From the NCBI RefSeq assembly GCF_041956535.1, contig NW_027192207.1, positions 529,374 through 593,373 on the forward strand: a stretch of 64,000 nucleotides of DNA. Reading direction: 5' to 3'. The position numbers and the translations under genes are program-made. Positions 56,063 through 64,000 of this stretch are shown in pieces. The notes under the pieces were generated by a model. That model saw only the letters and a list, made by a program, of their open reading frames with translations. It had not been told where the DNA came from and ran no database searches. Position 1 is the first letter of the stretch. Each line of letters begins with the position of its first letter. Origin of the DNA: Calcarisporiella thermophila CBS 279.70 (lineage: Eukaryota; Calcarisporiellomycota).

Positions 56063-56235
56063 GTCCTTAAGAGGTTAGAGCAATAGAGCAATAGAGCAAT
56101 GGGATTGTTCTCAGGGACTCCTTATACCAGCACGAGGGCCCGTTACTTGCGCAAAGGAGCAGGCCAGGTAGTGCGATGAAGCATCACAGTACCTCCGTGG
56201 ATAGCCCTCTGAAGAGAAACTGAAAAGCGGGCCCT
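56063..56235. ncRNA. Candidate structured non-coding RNA (strand unknown)
   Basis: Three nested pairings stand out in a GC-rich island inside AT-rich sequence. GUCCUU (56063-56068) pairs with AGGGAC (56113-56118). AGGGCCCG (56135-56142) pairs with CGGGCCCU (56228-56235). Inside the latter, AGGUAGUGCGAUG (56166-56178) folds against CAUCACAGUACCU (56182-56194) as 11 pairs with two bulges and an AAG loop. Three AGAGCAAT units are tandem at 56077-56100. No family is recognised: a GGAGCAGG segment recalls SRP RNA, but the helix order does not fit. Base pairing was judged by eye. Confidence 0.4.
56077..56100 (+). repeat. Three tandem AGAGCAAT units
   Basis: Exact 8-bp repeats within the structured intergenic segment upstream of SWI5. 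Confidence 0.85.
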
Positions 56236-56446
56236 GACAACAATGCAAATGTTTGGCCACAACTTCGCCCCTAATTAATCTTGCTTGGTTGGTCACCAAA
56301 ATTCATTTTCGAAATATTTGTGTCTGATTATTCCTGAAAAAGAAAGCGACGAAAAATAATTCTCTTTGCCTTTTCTCACTTCATCTCATCCCCCTGCATT
56401 TCTGGTATTGCATTCATTCTCATTGGCATTACATACTTAATTCATC

Positions 56447-57128
56447 ATGGCAGAATCTGTAAGTGTCTTCGCCGATGCTCATGTACTCGTGCACTCTCTG
56501 CACCTCCTTTGGAAAAGTGATTAGAGTGTGGATTGATGTCTTGAGCCACGGACGGATGAGGGCTAGGATTAGTATATGAATCATAGCCTGTGGCTCTTTC
56601 TTCTCTGCCGATCCTATATAATTGTGCTAATCCTGTTTATAAATAATACAGAAAGTCAAAAGTGACAAGCAGTTAGCTGAAGAGAAGGTATTGATAATAG
56701 CATTCAACGTGGATTTATAAGAATTTGACTTAATGTCCTGTACAATATAGGAAAAACTCAAGGAGGAGATTAAGGCCCTCGAGCAGGAGCTCGAGAGTTT
56801 ACAAAACAAAGAACAGCAGGTCAAGGCTGCTCTACTGTGAGTTGCTCAATTCATACTTCCTGCTATGAATGCATTGTGCTAATCTGAAAGCGATACAGCG
56901 ATAAATCCGATAAAGCAAATGAGGTCGTTGATAATCATATTAAGCAACTCCATGAATATAACGACGTTAAAGATTCTGGTCAGTTGTTGATTGGAAAGGT
57001 TGAAACCTTACATCATTGTCCGTAATCACAGCAATATTGATCTTAATTCTCTATTTTAGTGCGCTGAACTGGAGGGTTCAACTACTAAAGAGATATATGC
57101 ACGATTTGGGTTGCAGGTCGATGATTAA
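56447..57128 (+). CDS. SWI5: Swi5/Sae3 recombination mediator
   Basis: Five exons (56447-56458, 56652-56687, 56751-56836, 56899-56998, 57060-57128) encode 100 aa, the typical size. A coiled coil (LEQELESLQNKEQQVKAALL) is followed by the signature VDNHIKQLHEYNDVKDSGQL, LIGKCAELEG and TTKEIYARFGL. Swi5 with Sfr1/Mei5 stabilises Rad51 and Dmc1 filaments in homologous recombination. The first coding exon is 12 nt (MAES); all splice sites are GT-AG and in frame. The structured intergenic segment lies about 200 bp upstream of the start. Confidence 0.92.
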
Positions 57129-57727
57129 AATGCCTGCTCTCCCATTAAAAGTATTTTTTTTAATCCTTTATAAACTCTTGGGCGCGACTATTTTGTAACT
57201 ATTGATGTCGCGTTAACCCAGAACTCTTTTTTTTTTTCCACCTTGCACTATTAATTCTTTTTTCATAATTAACAAAGATGTCATTGAAATGGCTTTACCT
57301 CACTTCGTATCTAATATTCAAAGACTCTCTATGTATAAAAAAGGAATGAAATTCATACACATACATTAGTATGGGAAATCTTTTGAATGCTTCGAAGTTT
57401 CAACAAAAGAGTGTCATCTATAATTTCACTATTATTTTGATAAAATTGGGGTTCATAATGAGAAAGGAAATTATATAGGTTCCCGCCACTTCTCTTTCTA
57501 AACCTAGTTATCATTTTAAGCTTGGCACGGAAACTGCGAGAATACCTCCAGCTCATACATGCCTATTAAAAAAAACCATTCTCCGAGAGTATATCAATTT
57601 AAATATCCATTATGGATGAGCCGAAAGGATCAAATTTTTCAGCAGAAAAAATAGCTGTCACTTGTGACTGACTATTTGAATTTGTTTGCTTCTCAGCTTC
57701 GAGTATACTACGAAAAGTTCAGTAAAC
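57129..57727. other. Intergenic
   Basis: AT-rich spacer between two plus-strand genes; nothing recognised. Confidence 0.55.
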
Positions 57728-59726
57728 ATGACGCATCAACCTGATTCACAGCCTAGTTTACCTACCCTATCTCTTGCCGAAGAGAAGCCATCAGAAACTC
57801 TCCAGGAGAACAAAAACTCAATACCTCAACCTGCTCATCCAGAAGGCTCACCTGCCGATAAGGAGGAAGAACAGGAGAATGTTGATACCCGGGAAGGGCT
57901 AAAATCTGAAAACAATTCTTCCAGCGAGCTTAACAAAAAGGGCAAGCCGAAACGCGAACGTGGTCCAGGTCGAAAGCGCAAACGTAATGATGCTGAAAAT
58001 GAGGAAGCAGATAATGAAGACCAAGAGGGAGAAGATGCAGAGGATGAATCTCGCAAGAAACAGCAGCGATTGCCGAAACGCAAAGTTGCACTTTTATTGG
58101 GTTACTGTGGTACGGGATACCAAGGGCTTCAAGCGTGAGCACGTTTTTTCTACATTCTGTAAGCTGGATCGAATTCACTTATTAGGAATGCTTTCTTTAT
58201 AGTAACCCCAATGCAAAGACAATCGAGGGGGATTTATTTAAAGCTTTAGCTGCAGCTGGGGCCGTCTCGCAGGATAATGCGGATGATCCAAAGAAGGTGA
58301 GCCTATTGCGGTGTGCGCGCACAGATAAGGGGGTTCACGCAGCTGGGAACATTCTCTCTTTGAAAATGATCATCGAGGACTCAGATATTGTAGCAAAAGT
58401 AAATGAGTGTTTGCCAGAGCAAATCAGAGTATGGGGTTTGTATGGTTGCTTGTATTTGATGAGCTGTATTTATGCTGGACATGTTTGTCGATGTTTTCTC
58501 CAGGTTTCACAAGAGTGATCAAGTCCTTTAACCCCAAACAACTTTGCGATTCCCGTATGTACGAATATCTCCTTCCAACCTACATCCTTCGTCCTCAGAG
58601 CTCAGAAGAACTCGCTCGTGCCCAGTCGATTGCATCTCGAGCGAGTCAGGCCGCTGAAGTTAACGAGGCATTCATGCATCCAAAGCCGGTACCCGAGGAC
58701 ATCGCAGAGATGAGAAAGTACCGGATACCTGCTGAAACCTTGGAGAAAGTGCGACAAGGGTTTGAGATGTATCTAGGGACGCATAATTTCCACAACTTTA
58801 CCGTGGGCAAGAAGCCTGAGGACAGAAGCTGTAAGAGGCATATGATCAAAATCGAAGTAAGCTAAAGAAAAATATGAGGCTAAAGTTCATCATATACCTT
58901 ATCCTATCAATGCTCTTTATCAGATAAGCGACCCAATGATCATACGCGACACGGAATGGCTAAGTCTAAAAATCCACGGGCAATCTTTCATGCTTCATCA
59001 GATTCGCAAAATGGTTGGTGGGTAGCAAAAGGTGCATTTTTAGATTAGATGGAAAGCTTAATCTCTTCTTCCACGTGAATAGGCCTGATTATCCTACTTA
59101 TTCGCTCGGGCAGCCCCCTGGACCTGATACCTCGAACATTCCAGCATGACAGAATCAATATCCCCAAAGCGCCAGGAATCGGGCTCCTTCTTGAGCGGGT
59201 ACGAGTTTACTGTTAATTACTCTTGTCCTTTTTCATTGCTCTAATCACTATTCCCTTCTTTGCCAGCCCGTCTTCTCCTCATTCAACAAGAAGTGTAAGG
59301 AAAATGGCCGAGAGCAAATCGATTTTGATGTATACAAGGTATTACATTGCAAATAAGCTCGGCTATTGCAAAGGTGTGCTGATGGTCAATTCAACTTAGG
59401 ATGAAATTGAGGCGTTTAAGCAGAAATACATATATAACCAAATCATCGACGTGGAACTGGAAACGAACGCGTACATATCTTCTCATGTACCATTTTCAAC
59501 CATTCCCATGATATGCTAATGGTTTCCTTGTTAATTGAACAGGTTTGCGGCGTGGGTTCAGAGCATCGAAGTGCTTGCTGTTCAATCGCGGGCGGCCCTA
59601 TCGTATCTCAATAAAGAGGGCGTCATTCCTGCGGAGGCCATTGTCAAAGTGGGCCAAAAGATCGTCGAGCCGACGCTTGGCGGGGAGGAGGATGGGGAAG
59701 AAGCTGCCGAGAACGAGGACTGCTGA
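57728..59726 (+). CDS. PUS1: tRNA pseudouridine synthase Pus1
   Basis: Eight exons (57728-58134, 58203-58435, 58504-58856, 58924-59017, 59083-59198, 59267-59338, 59400-59470, 59543-59726) encode 509 aa. A Lys/Glu-rich N-terminus precedes the TruA fold: KVALLLGYCGTGYQGLQANP, catalytic Asp177 in CARTDKGVHAAGN, DSRMYEYLLPTYIL, GTHNFHNFTVGK and FMLHQIRKMVG. Pus1 modifies several positions in tRNA and some mRNA and snRNA sites in the nucleus. The second donor reads GTTTGT and the fourth GTGGGT; both are weak but are fixed by the conserved frame. The C-terminus is acidic. Confidence 0.92.
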
Positions 59727-60012
59727 GGTTGGGATTGAACATTGCAGGATATGTCAAATAATAAAATCGAATTTCGTCAATTGTATGGGCTGAGTCACGT
59801 TTTTGTTTTTGGGCTTTCACGAAGATGTGGCACGGGTATGAATTTGAGTTCAGCCGTGAAAGCAATCCATATTCATAATCTCTCAGCATAGGCATAAAGC
59901 AACTAAGAAAAATAAATTTTGGCATCTGCTTTTCTCACTTTTCCCCTGCCTCACTTATCAATCTCTCATAGCTCATTCAGCCATTTCCCCCATTGTAATT
60001 CTATTTCAACCT

Positions 60013-60906
60013 ATGGAGGTCAAACCGCTCCACAATGAACTTGACCTGGAAAGAGTAAGCAAAATGGACAAGCGATTACTTGGTAAGTGTTATTTAACCG
60101 CCGTCACTAGATAAATAAACATCGGTTGGCGATAAGGGAATCTTTAGGGCCTAATGTAGCTTACTTTTGCTCTTCCTAATTTTCTTTATACTGTTTTTCC
60201 AAACGCAAGCACGATTACCCACGGTACTTCTCCGGGATCTGGATCCATTATTGCACCGAAAAAGACGCAGTTCGCAAGTAGAGCCTATACCGCTCAGACC
60301 TTGCACATCGCATGAAGACGGGAATTTCATTGAGCAACAGCAATTCGAAAACCATCAAGAAGTCGATCGTACAGCAATAGCAGACGGAAAAGAGACGCTA
60401 TCAAAAGTAAACAATGGGCTTTTTTATACATGCCTGATAATTACCTAACAAGAAAATGTTCAGTTTTTCTCGCAATGGTTCTCGCAATACTTCTTCGGCG
60501 TAGTGACACAGCTTTTCAAACCGCGGAATTTAAATGAACCTTTGATGAGCAACGGGCAAATGCAGTTGGAAGAATTGCATCTAAAGTATGGATTTACAAA
60601 ATAGCAATCATATTACTAAGATTCTCATGTTCCCATCTCTTCGCTAGAAAACCCGAGCAACAAGAGCAAGATGAACATATACCCCTCGCTGACTCATCCC
60701 TGTCAGAACCTAACGGCACCATCAGCTCCACTTCGATACGAACCGTTGATATGCTTGCCTCCCAGATGATTTCCTCTATGCGAGAAGATGAGCCCATTTC
60801 ACTGGATAAATATGAAGATGATGAGCGTGAAGATAGTGGAATTGAAATGGAGAACTACTCGGGACATGACTTAGAACTTGAAGGAGTCAATGGGGACGAG
60901 TATTGA
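60013..60906 (+). CDS. Unrecognised protein of 215 aa
   Basis: Four exons (60013-60082, 60210-60406, 60464-60585, 60648-60906) join in frame with standard GT-AG sites. I recognise no family. The N-terminus (MEVKPLHNELDLERVSKMDK) is polar. The third exon contains an aromatic-rich stretch, FFSQWFSQYFFGVVTQLFK, which may be an amphipathic membrane-binding helix. The last 80 residues are acidic and disordered (SLDKYEDDEREDSGIEMENY). The consistent splicing and a stop shortly before the TMEM18 3' end support a real gene. Function unknown. Confidence 0.55.
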
Positions 60907-61142
60907 GAGTCGTATATATTTATTGTTTTCCTCGTACTTAATTAATTACCTATTCCCAACGTTTAATCACAAGCCTTGATTTCCCTTTTTTTTTTCCAGA
61001 CTTTTTCTTTTCATTATATGTATTTTTGTACGTTTGCTATTGCATTTTCTATCTCTCATTACTCTCTTGGATTTTTTTTCTTTTTTCCTAGAACTTCTCC
61101 TACATTTTGTATTATTTTCCTTCCATATATAACCAAAATACG

Positions 61143-61741
61143 TTAATCATTTTTCTTTTGCTTTTGCTGTCTGGCCCGAAGTTGCTGTCTCTTCACCTTC
61201 ACCATAAGTTTAGCGACGTTGCGGAGAAGCAGCATCTATACAAATGGATTAGTTAGTCAACCCCTCTCCAAAAACTCAGATTCAGAACTAATACCAGTGT
61301 CATCAGAATATTAAAGATTAAGGGCCCCGCCCATACGGTCGAAATGAACAAGCCTTCGTCGTCAAAATAGTTTGTGGAAGCAAACTCTCTCCAATACATT
61401 CTACCGACTGCATTCAAAGGCTGGGTCAAAGCGGCTAAGAAAAGAAAGAGAAAAAAGAGCGCAACGAGACTCTCAGTGTGATTCCGTGATACGACGACAG
61501 AAAGGAAGGAGAGAAAGTGAAAGGCGAGAATGCTGAGGAGCCAAGGCTGTTGCCAATCAACCTATGGAGTTGCAAGCCATTAGAAACTAGAGATGTGTGT
61601 GATAGCAAAGATTAGAGGTACAGCATTGATAAACTCTTTCATGTCATGAGTAAATTGAAACCAGGCCTTCTGTGGGTCAGGCCATGTCCAGGCACCATCC
61701 TTGAACACCAATGAAATCGGTCGTGAAGATGAGGTATCCAT
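61143..61741 (-). CDS. TMEM18: TMEM18-like nuclear membrane protein
   Basis: Three exons (61741-61622, 61561-61295, 61235-61143) encode 159 aa. Three hydrophobic segments follow (SILAFHFLSFLSVVVS, VALFFLFLFLAALTQP, FISTVWAGPLIFNILMTLML). The family signature is clear: VDW..PWL, SRNH, a MYWREFASTNYFDDEGLFIS block aligning with the animal NWR.FSKYQYFDSRGMFIS, and a Lys/Gln-rich basic tail. TMEM18 is an inner nuclear membrane protein that binds DNA through its basic C-terminus. An in-frame Met 24 codons upstream is possible; MDTSSSRPISL is preferred. Confidence 0.85.
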
Positions 61742-62077
61742 TTCTTTCTGCTCTATATGCCATGTAGAGTGGTCAACTAGAATACAATTTAAGTAGATTA
61801 AAATGCGCCACAATTAAGTTTAGTATACCATGGATCTAGCTTTTGCTAGCAACATGTTTTATGCTGAATCCCTCTCGAGACAATATATAGGTTATTGATA
61901 TTATTGAGATTATGTGGCACAGAAATAAAAAGAGAATCAAGGAAAAAAAAAAAGGAACAAGAAATAAAAACTTGCCAAGAGCTTTTGAAGTGGCGAAGAG
62001 TGCTTTTCAACCCCTTTATTTCATCGTGCCATCGCATTGTTTGAACTGAAGGTGCACACAGCAACTCAATCCTTTCA
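61742..62077. other. Intergenic
   Basis: Short AT-rich gap between TMEM18 and SNP1 on the same strand; no feature seen. Confidence 0.55.
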
Positions 62078-63467
62078 TTAATAACGACGATACCTCTGAT
62101 CTCTCGACCGCTCTCGCCTCCCCCCACCAGAATATCCATCATAGCGGTCCCGATCTCTATCTCTCTCGCGATATCCACGGCCACCTGTCGGGCTCCTTGA
62201 GCGGCTTCTGTAATCTCTCCTTCGGGAATCGCGATACCCACCATATCGTCGATCATCGTATCTTCCTCCTCCATACCCTCCCCCCCCACCATAACGGTCG
62301 CGGCGATCGTATGAGGACCGGCTGCTATTGTGGCTAGCATAAGAGGAGTTGTCGTTCGAAGGGCCGTATGATTCGCGACCAGAATAACGCAGATTCTGTG
62401 AAGCCGAGCCGATTCGTGTGCCACCACCAAGGCCACCACCTAGAGAGAGTACCCACCCGAACAGAGCACACAAAATAGAAAAGAGAAAATATACAAACCG
62501 TTACGGATTTGGAAAGAAAACGTCGAATAACACGAAAGAAACAAAAATCCCATAACACTCTTTTTTTATCTCCGGAACTCCAAAATAAAAAAAGGAATGG
62601 GATGCGAAAAATAGTATTTTACCTAATCTCCGCGGCTTCCAACCTTTTACAGTGCGTCCGCGCTCCACATCCACCAGAATTCGCCTGCCCTTTAACTTGA
62701 GGCCATCGGCGTCTTTGTACGCGGCTTTCATATCCTTCTCACGCTCGAACTCAATAAAAGCGTATCCACGCGATTTGTTGTCTTGGTCTCTGACCAGGCG
62801 TATCTAGTAAACAAAATGCGTCTTCAATACATGAACTCCTCTCCAAATACTTCGAGCGAATGGTAAGACTTACACGGGCAATTGGTCCATATACCTCAAA
62901 CTCCCGTGCCAGATCCTTTTCAGTTAATTCATAGCTCTAAAATGTAGATGCATGAGCTCACACAAATGCTATCAAAACAAGACATAGATCGCAAAGACAC
63001 TCACCAATCGTGAGACAAAAATCGTTTTATAGGGATCGCCAGTGGCATTCGGATCGTTATTAGGATCCCCTGTAAAAAAAAGTAGACAATGATGAATAGT
63101 CGATAAAATAGAAATGAAAAGAAATGCCCTATACATTTTTCCAATGCCTCCTTTAAATTAATCTCGGCTCGCTTTTTCCTCTCCTCCAGCTAAAATTATT
63201 AAGAAAATAAAATAATGTGAGTCGCTTGGTCATCGTGTAACGATGGACATTTCTGCTCTTTCGCACCCTCTGTTTTCGCTTTTCTTCCGCAGTTGGGGTC
63301 GGAACATAATCTGGATCGTAATCTTTCAGCATAGACACATATTGAGCAATCCCAGTGATGGTCGGACCCCGTCTCGCTGATGGCTCTCTGTCTAGTGGAG
63401 GTGCATAAGGTAGAGGCGGGCGAGGCGCAAAGAGTTTCAAGAGACTAGGCGGAAGTTTATCTGTCAT
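62078..63467 (-). CDS. SNP1: U1 small nuclear ribonucleoprotein 70 kDa (U1-70K/Snp1)
   Basis: Six exons (63467-63267, 63189-63135, 63069-63005, 62936-62874, 62803-62623, 62439-62078) encode 308 aa. The N-terminus ([20 protein letters not shown]) is the conserved Sm-core-contacting segment. The RRM follows: [23 protein letters not shown]2 TIFVSRL, RNP1 RGYAFIEF, and [20 protein letters not shown]. The C-terminal tail is Arg/Ser/Gly/Tyr-rich with SRSRSP repeats. The protein binds stem-loop I of U1 snRNA and defines 5' splice sites. The first donor (GTGCGA at 63266) is inferred from conserved frame. The last intron (183 nt) is the longest in the gene. Starts 157 bp from the divergent ERV1. Confidence 0.93.
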
Positions 63468-63542
63468 TGGCTCTTAAGAGAACAACTGAAAATCGCAAGT
63501 TCCTTAGGCCGTGTTCATATTTCTTTTACAAAAAAAAAATTG

Positions 63543-63550
63543 TGACGTCA
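63543..63550. promoter_or_regulatory. CRE palindrome in the shared SNP1/ERV1 promoter
   Basis: TGACGTCA lies almost midway between the two divergent starts (76 bp from SNP1, 74 bp from ERV1). The same 8-mer occurs in the ATP1 promoter. Position fits an upstream activating site. Confidence 0.5.
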
Positions 63551-63623
63551 CCGAGATTTTTTAGTTTTTATAATTTTTTAAGAGTTTGACATTATAAATG
63601 AAAAGTGGTTCCCATTCATAACA

Positions 63624-64000
63624 ATGCCTGTCGAAGAGCAGCCGGCAATCAAAACAGAGCCAGGCAAACCATGCCGCGTGTGCACTGATTTCAAATCATG
63701 GACCAAGCAGAAGAAACAAGAGACTGCCAAAGACTCGCCTAGCAATGCTCCCGCCAAGCCTTCCATAACTCCGGCACCCCTCCCCTCCAATCCCCCTACA
63801 TGCCCTCCTGATGCCGAGCAACTGGGTGCTGCAACCTGGACCTTTTTGCACACTATGGCGGCCTATTATCCAGACACGCCTACTCCTCCTCAGCAGGAAG
63901 GCATGACATCTATGCTCCGACATTTTTCATGGTTTTACCCATGCGGCCATTGTGCCGACCACTTGCGCAAAGAAATGAAGACACGGCCACCTAGAGTTGA
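63624..64000 (+). CDS. ERV1: FAD-linked sulfhydryl oxidase Erv1/ALR (3' part outside window)
   Basis: The frame runs from ATG 63624 past the window edge, giving the first ~125 residues. An N-terminal shuttle CxxC is visible (KPCRVC, C17/C20), followed by a Pro/Ser-rich linker. The Erv/ALR fold starts at AEQLGAATWTFLHTMAAYYP, with the FAD-proximal active site YPCGHC (C107/C110) and LRKEMKTRPPRV. Erv1 reoxidises Mia40 in the mitochondrial intermembrane space, passing electrons to cytochrome c. The remaining FAD-binding residues (WxxxHNxVN) must lie beyond 64000. No intron is seen in the visible part. Confidence 0.95.
   Translation, partial: MPVEEQPAIKTEPGKPCRVCTDFKSWTKQKKQETAKDSPSNAPAKPSITPAPLPSNPPTCPPDAEQLGAATWTFLHTMAAYYPDTPTPPQQEGMTSMLRHFSWFYPCGHCADHLRKEMKTRPPRV

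Larger units (their letters stand above)
55330..56446. other. Intergenic with several predicted hairpins
   Basis: No open frame of note. Inverted repeats occur at 55698-55720 (8-bp stem) and around the sequence gtggatctaatccac (6-bp stem). A dense structured segment lies at 56063-56235 (separate entry). An A9 run at about 55924-55932 would be a T9 terminator for a minus-strand RNA polymerase III transcript. Confidence 0.5.

Noticed and set aside
56110-56240. SRP RNA, suggested by GCAA followed by AGGAGCAGG
   Set aside because: The sequence resembles helix 8, but the flanking bases do not form that stem, and the other hairpin lies 3' of it instead of 5' as required. Kept only as an unassigned structured candidate.

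Overview
This window is a gene-dense stretch of a fungal nuclear chromosome: 34 protein genes in 64 kb on both strands, most split by short GT-AG introns (about 50-140 nt) and separated by a few hundred bases. The genes are typical of a fungus: Hat1, mitochondrial ATP synthase alpha, Ste50, Mkk1/2-type MAPKK, Rlm1/MEF2-type MADS factor, Not2, Cbf5, Orc2, Gin4-like kinase, Cyk3, Swi5, Pus1, U1-70K and Erv1. Two AA11-like polysaccharide monooxygenases fit as well. A pallidin (BLOC1S6)-like protein, a TMEM18-like protein, a PAXBP1/GCFC-like splicing factor and the intron density suggest an early-diverging fungus (Zoopagomycota or Mucoromycota grade). The lineage is an inference; no rRNA or other decisive marker lies in the window.

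Layout. 0-9.6 kb is GC-rich: a PB1 protein (cut by the left edge), HAT1, a Phx1/HTF1-like homeobox factor with a polyglutamine tract, BLOC1S6 and ATP1. 10.1-16.6 kb holds a minus-strand series: an LPMO with an enormous Asp/Lys tail, a DapA/HOGA-type aldolase, STE50 with a 17-nt microexon, and a second LPMO. 17.5-34.9 kb is housekeeping: homocysteine methyltransferase, phosphoserine phosphatase, Air-type zinc-knuckle protein, NOT2, GCFC2/PAXBP1, CBF5, MADS factor, YIH1/IMPACT, VPS2 and RPB8. 35.3-47.5 kb holds an MKK, an orphan, a mitochondrial HMG protein, ORC2, a Gin4/BRSK-like kinase and a coiled-coil orphan. 48.2-49.9 kb is an accessory island: a secreted precursor with three 70-residue repeats flanked by Lys-Arg sites, and, convergent to it, a second small secreted propeptide. 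49.9-51.6 kb is AT-rich and empty. 51.6-64 kb holds CYK3, a structured non-coding segment, SWI5, PUS1, an orphan, TMEM18, SNP1 (U1-70K) and ERV1 (cut by the right edge).

Functional links. Five head-to-head pairs share short intergenic regions (SER2/AIR, GCFC2/CBF5, MADS/YIH1, HMG/ORC2, SNP1/ERV1). The MKK and the Rlm1-type factor belong to the same cell-wall-integrity pathway in model yeasts and lie about 4 kb apart here. Gin4-like kinase and Cyk3 both act in septation and cytokinesis. The most novel content is the pair of Kex2-type secreted peptide precursors around 49 kb, the polyelectrolyte-tailed LPMO and the structured intergenic segment at about 56.1 kb. Exon structures were worked out by hand from reading frame, splice sites and family conservation; there is no transcript evidence behind them.
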